Below are positions 56,684 through 64,000 of a stretch of DNA of 64,000 bases, piece by piece (positions within the stretch are counted from its first letter, which is position 1; each line of letters opens with the position of its first letter). Location of the stretch: contig NZ_CP098252.1 in the NCBI RefSeq assembly GCF_027116575.1, forward strand, positions 806,001-870,000. The letters are read 5' to 3'. The position numbers were made by a program, and so were the translations under genes. The notes beneath the pieces were generated by a model. The model did not search any database, had not been told where the DNA came from, and saw only the letters and a list, made by a program, of their open reading frames with translations. The DNA is from Oxalobacter aliiformigenes (GTDB lineage: Bacteria > Pseudomonadota > Gammaproteobacteria > Burkholderiales > Burkholderiaceae_D).

Positions 56684-56860
56684 GGATTTCCTTTGTGGAG
56701 AAGAAACGGTATCCCGGTCGTAGCGGGAACGGGTGTTTTTCCGGACCGGCAGGCCAGATAGATATATATTACAGTCCCTTTGGGGACAGCCGTTTTATCT
56801 GCATCAAGAAAAACGGAACAAGACCGGTTCCGGCATTCTGAAGAACCTGGTACAACGGGG

Positions 56861-59077
56861 TCATTCCCGGTGGATGTATCCGGTATTTTTTTCCCCGATC
56901 CGTTGCATGAAGGTTTCCAGTCCGGACGGGGACAGCGGACGGCTGCAGTAATAGCCCTGAATCTGGTCGCAACCCTTTGCCCGGAGAAATTGCAGCTGTT
57001 CGGCCGTTTCGACGCCTTCGGCAATCACTTGCATGCCGAGAGAATGGGCCAGTGTGATGGTTGTTTCGACGATGGATGCCATGTTGCGGTTATTGACGAT
57101 ATCGGCGATGAACAGGCTGTCGATTTTCAGATAATCGGCCGGCAGGGAAGACAGGTAACCGAGTGAGGAATACCCGGTTCCGAAGTCGTCGATGGAGATG
57201 GTGATCCCCATCTTTCGGATATCCGTCAGGGTCTGTCTGACCCTGTCGAGATCTTCGATCAGGTTGCTTTCGGTGATCTCGATTTCGAAAAACTGCGGAG
57301 CAAGCCCGGTTTCCTGCAACAGGTACTGGAGGGATTCTTTCAGTTTCGGGCCACGCAGTTCCATGGAAGAAACGTTGATGGCGACCGGTACCGGTGTTTT
57401 TCCTTGGTTGATCCATACTTTCAGCTGGCGGGTGACGCTGGCCAGGACAAATTCGCCGATTTGTTGTATCAGTCCGATTTTTTCCGCCAGCCGGATGAAT
57501 TTCCCCGCGCTGACGATTCCCTTTTTGGGATGGTTCCAGCGCAACAGGGCTTCCATTCCGGCAATCCGTCCGGTTTTCAGGCTGAGGCGGGGTTGATAGA
57601 ACATCATGAATTCATGTTTGTCCATGGCACGCAGAAGACGGCTTTCCGCCAGCAGCTGGTCGAGAACCATGATATTCATGTTCGGGCTGAAAAAACGGAT
57701 CATGTTCGATCCGGCTTTTTTGGCATCGGTTTTGGCGATATCGGCGAATTTCAGCAATGTGTCGATGTCACTGGCGTTTTTCGGGTACAGACTGCATCCC
57801 ATGCTGACGGAAATGCTGATGTCGTGGTGTCCCAGCCGGACGGTTTGCGAAAGGGTGTTGAGCAGGTTTGCGGCAATTTGCCTGACGTCGTCGGTCTGGC
57901 GGATGTGTTCGGCGATGACGATGAATTCATCGTTTCCCATCCGGATGACCGTATCCGTTTTTCTCAGGGCGGATTTGAGCCGGCCGGCGACCAGCCGGAG
58001 CAGTTCGTCGCCCAGTTCGTGACCGAGACTTTCGTTGACGAGCTTGAAGCGGTTGATATCCAGCAGCAGGATAGCCAGTTCTTTTCCGGACCGGTCGGCG
58101 TGCTGCATGGCATTGCCGATCAGGGTTTGTGCGAAATTGCGGTTGGGCAGCGAGGTCAGCGGATCGAACAGTGAGATGTGCGGGCTGAAAGGTATTGTGT
58201 CTTTTCCGGTGGTGCGGGAAACGAACAGGGCGTATGCCGGTTTGCCGCCGGCGTCGAGTATGAGCGATATGTCGTTTGCAGTCGTGATGTAAATCCCGTT
58301 TTTGTGTTTCATGAGCAGATTAATGGAAAAGCGGGATGTGCTGTGCCAGAGATTGCACCAGAACTGTGCGTTTTCCGGCAGGTTACGGGCACTGTGCGGG
58401 AGCAGGTCATCAAGGTTTTCCGGTATGAGTCCGGGAGGATATCCCAGCATTTCGGCCATGGCGGCGTTGGAGTAGAGGATGTCCCTGTTGACTGATATCT
58501 GCATGATGCCGACGGGAAGGTTGTCCAGAAGGGGGGTGTCGTTGATCCTGTCGTCCGGAGGTCGCGACGTGTTTTCCGGCGGAGAATTCCCCTGGCCGGT
58601 TCGCCGGACACAACAGTACAGCGCGAAAACGGTATTGCCGGCATTTTTGACGGGGATGCAGACGAAATCGGACAATATGCCATCCTGTTTTCCGTTTTTC
58701 AGCAGGGAAAACGGGAGGGACGGGACAATGGCAGGAACACCGTTCATGGCACTCCTGACGGCATCCGCTACCCGGGGCCATAACGTGCCAAGCAGCCTGT
58801 CCAGACTTTCCCCGGGGGATACCTTCCGCCGGTCGAGCAATTCATGAAAAGCATCGTTGAAAAGGCAGACCCGATCGTTTCCGCAAGCGATACAGACGGG
58901 TTCGCGGGAATGACGGGCGATGAGCAGAATGTTTTTCAGGAGATCCAATTGGGACGATGCCACCGGGATTGCGGGAGAGAGGGCGGGGTGAGGGGGCGCG
59001 GCAGATTCGTCGTTATCGTCGCCGGATCGGGAAACGTACTGGCAGGGGGGATTTGAAAGATCGGGGTGCCCGGACAT
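56861..59077 (-). CDS. PAS-GGDEF-EAL protein with degenerate GGDEF (GNDEF)
   Basis: A 738-residue protein; ATG 59077 with CAGGAATG upstream is chosen over an upstream TTG. Two PAS-like segments (about 45-150 and 170-290) precede GGDEF and EAL. The GGDEF motif reads GNDEF (IRMGNDEFIVI near 380), so cyclase activity is doubtful. The EAL domain is intact: MEALLRWNHP near 508, EIEITES, IDDFGTGYSS, LKIDSLF, AEGVET and GCDQIQGYYCS. The similarity of the PAS to EAL region to the neighbour at 54923-56683 (for example SLFDPLTSLPNRN and MFYQPRLSLKTG blocks in both) shows a tandem duplication. Predicted phosphodiesterase. Confidence 0.9.
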   Translation of the reverse strand: MSGHPDLSNPPCQYVSRSGDDNDESAAPPHPALSPAIPVASSQLDLLKNILLIARHSREPVCIACGNDRVCLFNDAFHELLDRRKVSPGESLDRLLGTLWPRVADAVRSAMNGVPAIVPSLPFSLLKNGKQDGILSDFVCIPVKNAGNTVFALYCCVRRTGQGNSPPENTSRPPDDRINDTPLLDNLPVGIMQISVNRDILYSNAAMAEMLGYPPGLIPENLDDLLPHSARNLPENAQFWCNLWHSTSRFSINLLMKHKNGIYITTANDISLILDAGGKPAYALFVSRTTGKDTIPFSPHISLFDPLTSLPNRNFAQTLIGNAMQHADRSGKELAILLLDINRFKLVNESLGHELGDELLRLVAGRLKSALRKTDTVIRMGNDEFIVIAEHIRQTDDVRQIAANLLNTLSQTVRLGHHDISISVSMGCSLYPKNASDIDTLLKFADIAKTDAKKAGSNMIRFFSPNMNIMVLDQLLAESRLLRAMDKHEFMMFYQPRLSLKTGRIAGMEALLRWNHPKKGIVSAGKFIRLAEKIGLIQQIGEFVLASVTRQLKVWINQGKTPVPVAINVSSMELRGPKLKESLQYLLQETGLAPQFFEIEITESNLIEDLDRVRQTLTDIRKMGITISIDDFGTGYSSLGYLSSLPADYLKIDSLFIADIVNNRNMASIVETTITLAHSLGMQVIAEGVETAEQLQFLRAKGCDQIQGYYCSRPLSPSGLETFMQRIGEKNTGYIHRE

Positions 59078-59407
59078 GATGTCATTCCTGTTTGACAAGC
59101 TTTCTGGAGAATCAATGAATCTTCAAGGGGTTCTTTACAAATCCATTTATAAAATTATAACTTTTTTTCCGGGGTGCAACCGTTATGGCCGGTAATAAAG
59201 TGTGCCCGGGTTTACAGACGTTTGCGTGCAGGGAATATGCTGTCTGTTCATCATGGTGACCTTACGGATGAGAAAATGGTGCTGTCAGTAAAACGGCCGG
59301 GACGGGAAAACGGTTTCAGGAACAGGCGGCAGGCGTTGCCAATCGGGGTGAAAACGGTTTATTGTGCAGACAGGTGGGCAACAGCAGGGAAGCGGGGGCC
59401 GTTTCTT
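59078..59407. other. Intergenic region between a c-di-GMP gene and an MFS gene
   Basis: About 330 bases between divergent genes. The first 80 bases are AT-rich and likely carry the leftward promoter. An open frame continues leftward from the MFS start but looks non-coding. No other feature was recognised. Confidence 0.4.
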
Positions 59408-60631
59408 ATGGAAAAAAACATGGATGAAAAAATGGACGACCGGTCGGGGCATGGCAGCGGTGTGACCGGAAAGAGCGGTCTGCCGCACATGACCATGATC
59501 GTCATCCTCGGTATGGCAGGGTTCGTGTCGGCGGCGGACAACTGGGTGATATCGGCGCTTCTGCCGGCCGTGGCCGCGGACTTCGGTACCGGTATCGTGA
59601 CCGCGGCCGGTATGCTGACGGCTTATCTGGTTCCTTACGGGATCATGCAGCCCGTTTACGGTTATCTGGCGGACCGTTGGGGAAAAGCAAGGATTTTGAA
59701 AGGCGTTCTGTCGGGGCTGACAGCTGCGACAGCGGGCTGTGTTCTGGCTCCGGCTCTGGTATGGCTGATGATATGCCGTTTTGTGGCAGGCTTTTTCGCG
59801 GCCGGGATCATCGCGGTATCGCTGGCCATGATCGGCGATGAGACGGAGCCGGAAAAAAGGCCCCAAAGTGTCGGACTTTTTATGGGAATGGTATTTCTGG
59901 GGCAGGGAGTGTCCGCCGGATTCGGCGGTTTTTTCGCCGGATGGCTCGACTGGCGCATGACCTTTGTCTGTCTGATTGCGATCGCTCTGGTCACACTCTG
60001 GCTGTACCGGCGCCTGCCGGAAGGCCGGGTGGCACCGTCGCAAAACGCTTTTCTGTCCGAAACGATCAGGATCGTGCTTTCGGAAAAGGGACGGATCATT
60101 TTTCCGATGGCGTTTGCCGCCGGGTTTCTGATGCTGGGAGCCTACAGTTATCTGGGAGCCTGTCTGCATGAGGTAGCTGGCGCCCCCTATTCCCTGGTCG
60201 GGCTGGTCGTGATGGGGTTCGGTCTGGCTTCGTTTGCGACCGGTTCACGGCTGGGATGGCTGTCGAGACGGTTTGCACCCCGTGTGCTGCTGGCTTCAGG
60301 CGGTCTGCTGGGCGTGTCGGCTGTGGTTCTGCTTGCTCTTTTCCCGTCGGTTGCTACAGGGATGGTGGCGGCGCTGATGCTGGGGGCAGGCTATATTTTC
60401 ATGCAGTCCACTTTGGCGACACAGGCGTTTTCCGTGGCTGACGAGAGCAAGGGATTACCTTCGGCTCTGGTCGGGCTGGGGCTTTTCGGCGGCGGAGGTG
60501 CGGGAACGGCGGCCGGGGGCTGGTGTCTGGGACTGGGAGGATACACTCTGTTGTGGATCGCGTCGGCCGGTCTGCTTTCGCTGTTCGTTCTGGTGTCGCT
60601 TTCTTCCCCCGTCAGGCGGCTTGGGGGATAG
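59408..60631 (+). CDS. MFS transporter (DHA1-like)
   Basis: A 407-residue protein; ATG 59408 (MEKNMDEKMDDRSGHGSGVT) or ATG 59420 start it, as no strong ribosome site decides. Twelve hydrophobic helices are expected. The loop 2-3 motif GYLADRWGKARIL matches the MFS signature, and the first helix region contains SAADNWVISALLPAVAADFG, typical of drug/proton or metabolite antiporters. The substrate is not predictable. It is convergent with gloB. Confidence 0.85.
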   Translation: MEKNMDEKMDDRSGHGSGVTGKSGLPHMTMIVILGMAGFVSAADNWVISALLPAVAADFGTGIVTAAGMLTAYLVPYGIMQPVYGYLADRWGKARILKGVLSGLTAATAGCVLAPALVWLMICRFVAGFFAAGIIAVSLAMIGDETEPEKRPQSVGLFMGMVFLGQGVSAGFGGFFAGWLDWRMTFVCLIAIALVTLWLYRRLPEGRVAPSQNAFLSETIRIVLSEKGRIIFPMAFAAGFLMLGAYSYLGACLHEVAGAPYSLVGLVVMGFGLASFATGSRLGWLSRRFAPRVLLASGGLLGVSAVVLLALFPSVATGMVAALMLGAGYIFMQSTLATQAFSVADESKGLPSALVGLGLFGGGGAGTAAGGWCLGLGGYTLLWIASAGLLSLFVLVSLSSPVRRLGG

Positions 60632-60683
60632 ATGACAGGAGCCGGATGTGTTCCCTCCGGCCCGGGCTGGGGGAAAAACGGAG

Positions 60684-61475
60684 TCAGATGTACGTGTTTT
60701 TCCATTCGCGCATGGCGGCAAAGGAATCGACCGGGTTCCGGTTTTTCAGATGGCCGAGTTCTTCGAGCCGTTTCATGACATCTTCCCTGTCTGCCCGCAA
60801 AAACGGGTTGGTGGCTTTTTCCAGACCGATGGTCGAAGGCAGGGTCGGACGGCCGCGGTTGCGCCTGGCGAGGTCGGTTCTGGCACGTTCGGCGATCGCT
60901 TCGTTGCCGGGTTCGATTTCCCGGGCGAATTTCAGGTTGGAGAGCGTATATTCGTGTCCGGCAAAGACTTGCACATCGTCCGGCAGGGCAGCCAGTCTGG
61001 AGAGGGACGCCCACATCTGTTCCGGTGTGCCTTCGAACATCCGGCCGCAACCGGCACCGAACAGCATGTCACCGCAAAAGAGCCATTTTTCTTTTGGGGC
61101 ATAATAGGCGATGTGACCTCTGGTATGCCCGGGAACGTCAAGTACGGCCAGATTGGGTCCGTTCTGTCCGAAAAGGGTGACGGTATCGCCTTCCTGTACC
61201 GGATGGGTGACGGATTCGATGGCGTCCAGACGGGGGCCATACACGGGGGCACCGGTCTTTTCCAGCAATTTGGCGACGCCGCCGATATGGTCTTCATGGC
61301 GGTGAGTCAGTAAAATGGCGGACAGTTGCAGGGAGCGTTTTTTCAGTGCGGCGAAAACGGGGGCTGCATCGCCCGGGTCGATCACCACCGCATGTGTGCG
61401 GTTGTCGATCATCCAGATGTAATTGTCGCGGAAGGCAGGGATCGGACTGACAGAGAAAACCGGATCAGTGGGCAT
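60684..61475 (-). CDS. gloB: Hydroxyacylglutathione hydrolase (glyoxalase II)
   Basis: A 263-residue metallo-beta-lactamase-fold protein from ATG 61475, with TGGAGA upstream. The binuclear metal motif THRHEDHIGG is at 57-66, with VPGHTRGHIAYY, FCGDMLFGAGCGR and GHEYTLSNLKFA further on. It hydrolyses S-lactoylglutathione to lactate and glutathione, completing the pathway begun by GloA (12642-13028 here). It is divergent from rnhA, with about 70 bases between them. Confidence 0.95.
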   Translation of the reverse strand: MPTDPVFSVSPIPAFRDNYIWMIDNRTHAVVIDPGDAAPVFAALKKRSLQLSAILLTHRHEDHIGGVAKLLEKTGAPVYGPRLDAIESVTHPVQEGDTVTLFGQNGPNLAVLDVPGHTRGHIAYYAPKEKWLFCGDMLFGAGCGRMFEGTPEQMWASLSRLAALPDDVQVFAGHEYTLSNLKFAREIEPGNEAIAERARTDLARRNRGRPTLPSTIGLEKATNPFLRADREDVMKRLEELGHLKNRNPVDSFAAMREWKNTYI

Positions 61476-61546
61476 GGTATCGTGTCTCCATGAACGAAAA
61501 AAATTCATTATAACCAGAGTTGTGGACGAATGTTTAAGGTTGGCGG

Positions 61547-61996
61547 ATGAACAGCGAAAAAATAAATGAAGTCGAGATTTTCACCGATGGTGCCTGCCGC
61601 GGTAATCCGGGGCCGGGCGGCTGGGGCGTCTGGATGGTGGCCGGTGTCCATGAAAAGGAAATGTTCGGGGGAGAGGCCGATACCACGAACAACCGCATGG
61701 AACTGACGGCGGTGATCGAGGCTTTGCGGGCGCTGAAAAGACCCTGCCGGGTGGTGTTGCATACGGACAGCCAGTATGTCCAGAAGGGGATTACCGAATG
61801 GGTGCACAAATGGAAAGAACGCGGCTGGCGGACGTCGGACAAGAAACCGGTGAAAAACGTCGATCTCTGGATGGAACTGGATGCCGCCACACAGTGCCAT
61901 GATATCCAGTGGCGATGGGTGAAGGGCCATGCCGGCCATGAAGGAAACGAAAAGGCCGATCAGCTGGCCAACCGGGGGGTTGATTCGGTTGTGTGA
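61547..61996 (+). CDS. rnhA: Ribonuclease HI
   Basis: A 149-residue protein from ATG 61547. The catalytic carboxylates are Asp14 ([11 protein letters not shown]), Glu52 (NRMELTAV), Asp74 (HTDSQYV) and Asp138 (EKADQLAN); the basic protrusion [20 protein letters not shown] is present. It cuts RNA in RNA-DNA hybrids. Divergent from gloB. Confidence 0.97.
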   Translation: MNSEKINEVEIFTDGACRGNPGPGGWGVWMVAGVHEKEMFGGEADTTNNRMELTAVIEALRALKRPCRVVLHTDSQYVQKGITEWVHKWKERGWRTSDKKPVKNVDLWMELDAATQCHDIQWRWVKGHAGHEGNEKADQLANRGVDSVV

Positions 61997-62019
61997 GTAT
62001 TGTCGATGAGAGGGAAATC

Positions 62020-62274
62020 ATGCTGAAAAAAATCGGGGGAACAGTGGCCGCTCTGGTGCTGGCCGGTTCGATCATTCCGGCAGCAGCCGGGACACCGTCG
62101 CCGGAAGTGTATGGCTTTAAAGTCGAGAAAATCAACAAGGACGACGATGCCTACCGTTACGGCAATCTTTATCTGTTGACCGGACCGGACGGCAGGGAAC
62201 AGTACATTATCGTGCGTGATGTGTCCGGTGCGGTGGCTATTGTCAAACGGGAGCCGGCCAGAACCGGGAAATAG
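62020..62274 (+). CDS. Small secreted protein of unknown function
   Basis: An 84-residue protein. ATG at 62020 (MLKKIGGTVAALVLAGSIIP) is preceded by GAGAGGGA and gives a clear signal peptide cleaved after AAA. A GTG at 61993 overlapping the rnhA stop is possible but would hide the signal. The mature part, VYGFKVEKINKDDDAYRYGN and REQYIIVRDVSGAVAIVKRE, is not recognised. It is probably periplasmic and cotranscribed with rnhA. Confidence 0.68.
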   Translation: MLKKIGGTVAALVLAGSIIPAAAGTPSPEVYGFKVEKINKDDDAYRYGNLYLLTGPDGREQYIIVRDVSGAVAIVKREPARTGK

Positions 62275-62514
62275 GCTTTTTATCTCCCGACCGTTCCCGG
62301 CGGACAGTATTGGTCGGAGGGCATGATCCGGCAGGGTGCGTTTTCTGCACCGCAAGAGGGCGTTGCACCGTATGGGTGCAAATCGTGCGGCTGTTTTGCG
62401 GACGGGAACATGCGGCCGGAAATTTTCCGGTTGCAGGTGTGCATGTGCCGGAGAGCGGGCGGTATTGATTTCCCGTTCTGTCCTCCCGGCTGGACAGGGA
62501 TCGCGGTTGCCAGG

Positions 62515-64000
62515 TCATGACGCGAGTATTTTTTCCAGCTCGCCCTGTTTTTCCAGCCATTCCTCTTCCCGTGAGTTCAGCTGTTTCGTGCATTCGATCT
62601 GATCGGCCAGCAGTTTTTTCAGCCGGTCCTTGTTGGCCGGTTCATAGATGGCGGGATCGGCGAGCTGACTGTCGATCGCTGTTTTTTTTCCGTTCAGTTT
62701 GCCAATTTCATTTTCCAGCCAGGCAATCCGTTTTTCCAGCGGTTTTTTCAGGATGGAGATGCGTTGCCGTTCCTGTGCTTCCAGACGTTTCTGTTCCTTG
62801 CGGTCGATGACCGGTCTGTCCGGTTTTTCGGTTGCGGTTTCCTGCCGGTCTGTCCGGGTTTTGGCCAGTCGTGTGTCGAACAGCCAGTTGCGGTAATCGT
62901 CCAGATCGCCGTCGAATTCTCGCAGGCGTCCGTCGGAAACGATGTAGAACCGGTCGGTAGTCGCACGCAACAGATGGCGATCGTGCGAGACCAGCAGGAG
63001 AGTGCCTTCATACTGGGCGAGCGCTTCGGTCAGGGCTTCTCGCATGTCCAGATCGAGGTGGTTGGTCGGTTCGTCCAGAAGCAGGAGATTGGGGCGTTGC
63101 CAGACGATCAGGGCCAGTGCCAGCCGCGCCTTTTCGCCCCCCGAGAAAGGGGCGACGGGACGGGTGGCCATGTCGCCCTGAAAGTGGAAACTGCCCAGAA
63201 AATTGCGCAGTTCCTGTTCCCGGGTATCGGGTGCGATTTTCGTGAGATGCCAGAGCGGCGATTCATCGTTTCTCAACATTTCGACCTGATGCTGGGCGAA
63301 ATAGCCGATTTTCAGGCCCTTGCCTCTCGTCAGCAGTCCGGACAGAAGCGGCAGCTCTCCGGCCACAGTCCGGATGAATGTGGATTTGCCCGCTCCGTTG
63401 ACGCCCAGAAGACCGATGCGTTCACCGGTTTGAAGGGCGAATTTGATATCCGAGACAATGGGCGTGGACGAAACCGTCTCACCCGTGGTGTCGCGTTGTG
63501 TATAACCGGCCGTGACGCCGTCCATGACGAGAAGGGGATTGGGAGACGATTCGGGTTCGAAAAAGTCGAAGGAGAATTCGGCCGTCGCCCGGAGCGGGGC
63601 AAGTGTTTCCATTTTTTCCAGCGCCTTGAGACGGCTTTGCGCCTGCCGGGCCTTGGTGGCCTTGTAACGGAAACGGTTGATATACGATTCCAGATGGGCG
63701 CGGCGTTTGGCCTGTTTTTCGATCATGCCTTGCATGAGCGTCATCTGTTCGGCTCGCTGGCGTTCGAATGCGGAATAATTGCCGGTATAACGTTTCAGTT
63801 TGCCATCGTCGATGTGGAGGATGACATTGGCGATCCCATCGAGAAAGTCGCGGTCGTGCGAAATGACGATCAGGGTTCCGGTATAGCGTTTGAGCCAGTC
63901 TTCCAGCCATAAAATGGCATCCAGATCGAGATGGTTGGTCGGTTCGTCCAGAAGCAGCAGATCGGAAGGACACATCAGGGCCTGCGCCAGATTCAGCCGC
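62515..64000 (-). CDS. ABC-F ATPase, YheS-like, 3' part
   Basis: An open frame runs leftward from beyond the right edge to a stop at 62515; about 495 C-terminal residues are visible. At the edge is the end of the first ABC domain (RLNLAQALMCPSDLLLLDEP, TNHLDLDAILWL), then the linker with the YheS-like AQSRLKALEKME. The second ABC domain has Walker A LLGVNGAGKSTF, signature FSGGEKARLALALI and LLLLDEPTNHLDLDM. A charged coiled-coil tail follows. It has no membrane domain; ABC-F proteins act on ribosomes. Similarity to E. coli YheS in the first domain is strong. Confidence 0.92.
   Translation of the reverse strand, partial: RLNLAQALMCPSDLLLLDEPTNHLDLDAILWLEDWLKRYTGTLIVISHDRDFLDGIANVILHIDDGKLKRYTGNYSAFERQRAEQMTLMQGMIEKQAKRRAHLESYINRFRYKATKARQAQSRLKALEKMETLAPLRATAEFSFDFFEPESSPNPLLVMDGVTAGYTQRDTTGETVSSTPIVSDIKFALQTGERIGLLGVNGAGKSTFIRTVAGELPLLSGLLTRGKGLKIGYFAQHQVEMLRNDESPLWHLTKIAPDTREQELRNFLGSFHFQGDMATRPVAPFSGGEKARLALALIVWQRPNLLLLDEPTNHLDLDMREALTEALAQYEGTLLLVSHDRHLLRATTDRFYIVSDGRLREFDGDLDDYRNWLFDTRLAKTRTDRQETATEKPDRPVIDRKEQKRLEAQERQRISILKKPLEKRIAWLENEIGKLNGKKTAIDSQLADPAIYEPANKDRLKKLLADQIECTKQLNSREEEWLEKQGELEKILAS

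Noticed and set aside
1..64000. CRISPR arrays, insertion sequences, integrases and rRNA genes
   Set aside because: None was found on reading either strand; no transposase or recombinase motif is present.

Overview
The window looks like chromosome from a betaproteobacterium of the order Burkholderiales, most likely family Oxalobacteraceae and possibly Oxalobacter. This rests on gene order (rimP-nusA-infB-rbfA-truB-typA; hupB, tRNA-Val, tRNA-Asp, ppiD; glyQ-glyS-gmhB-plsC), on the betaproteobacterial style of ParC and YheS, and on moderate GC with several c-di-GMP proteins and an autotransporter. The species is an inference; no rRNA gene is present to test it.

Layout. 1-2.3 kb: the 5' part of a CPA2 cation/proton antiporter, a SlyB-like lipoprotein and a small membrane protein. 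2.4-9.3 kb: a two-gene defence module, a 1682-residue single-chain Type ISP restriction-modification enzyme followed by a DUF262/HNH protein, with AT-rich patches that mark it as acquired. 9.4-12.6 kb: a Sel1-repeat protein, tRNA-Ser(GCU) and two orphan DNA-binding proteins. 12.6-23.7 kb: a long minus-strand housekeeping run (galU; pepN-fbp; glyQ-glyS-gmhB-plsC-ygjP-gloA). 24-30 kb: H-NS, a PIN protein divergent from yaaA, a small unknown protein divergent from a RidA protein, and a PAS/GGDEF/EAL protein. 30-34 kb: parE-parC. 34.5-43.3 kb: the rimP-nusA-infB-rbfA-truB translation operon with an attenuator-like leader, then typA. 43.9-47.1 kb: hupB, two tRNAs, ppiD and a thioesterase. 47.4-54 kb: a nitroreductase divergent from an AraC regulator, a small membrane protein, a large autotransporter and a methyltransferase. 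54.3-59.1 kb: a CBS-domain protein and two tandem PAS/GGDEF/EAL paralogues. 59.4-64 kb: an MFS transporter, gloB divergent from rnhA, a small periplasmic protein and the 3' part of a YheS-type ABC-F gene.

The most unusual items are: (1) the Type ISP + DUF262 defence pair, whose inferred target-recognition region is AT-rich inside a GC-rich gene; (2) a perfect 16-bp inverted repeat enclosing about 167 bp of AT-rich DNA directly upstream of the autotransporter, a candidate invertible switch or MITE-like element; (3) two genes (ygjP and an araC-type regulator) whose reading frame breaks inside homopolymers (A8 and T9), each explained by one missing base; and (4) three c-di-GMP proteins with complementary decay, one with an intact GGDEF and a damaged EAL, two with an intact EAL and damaged GGDEF.
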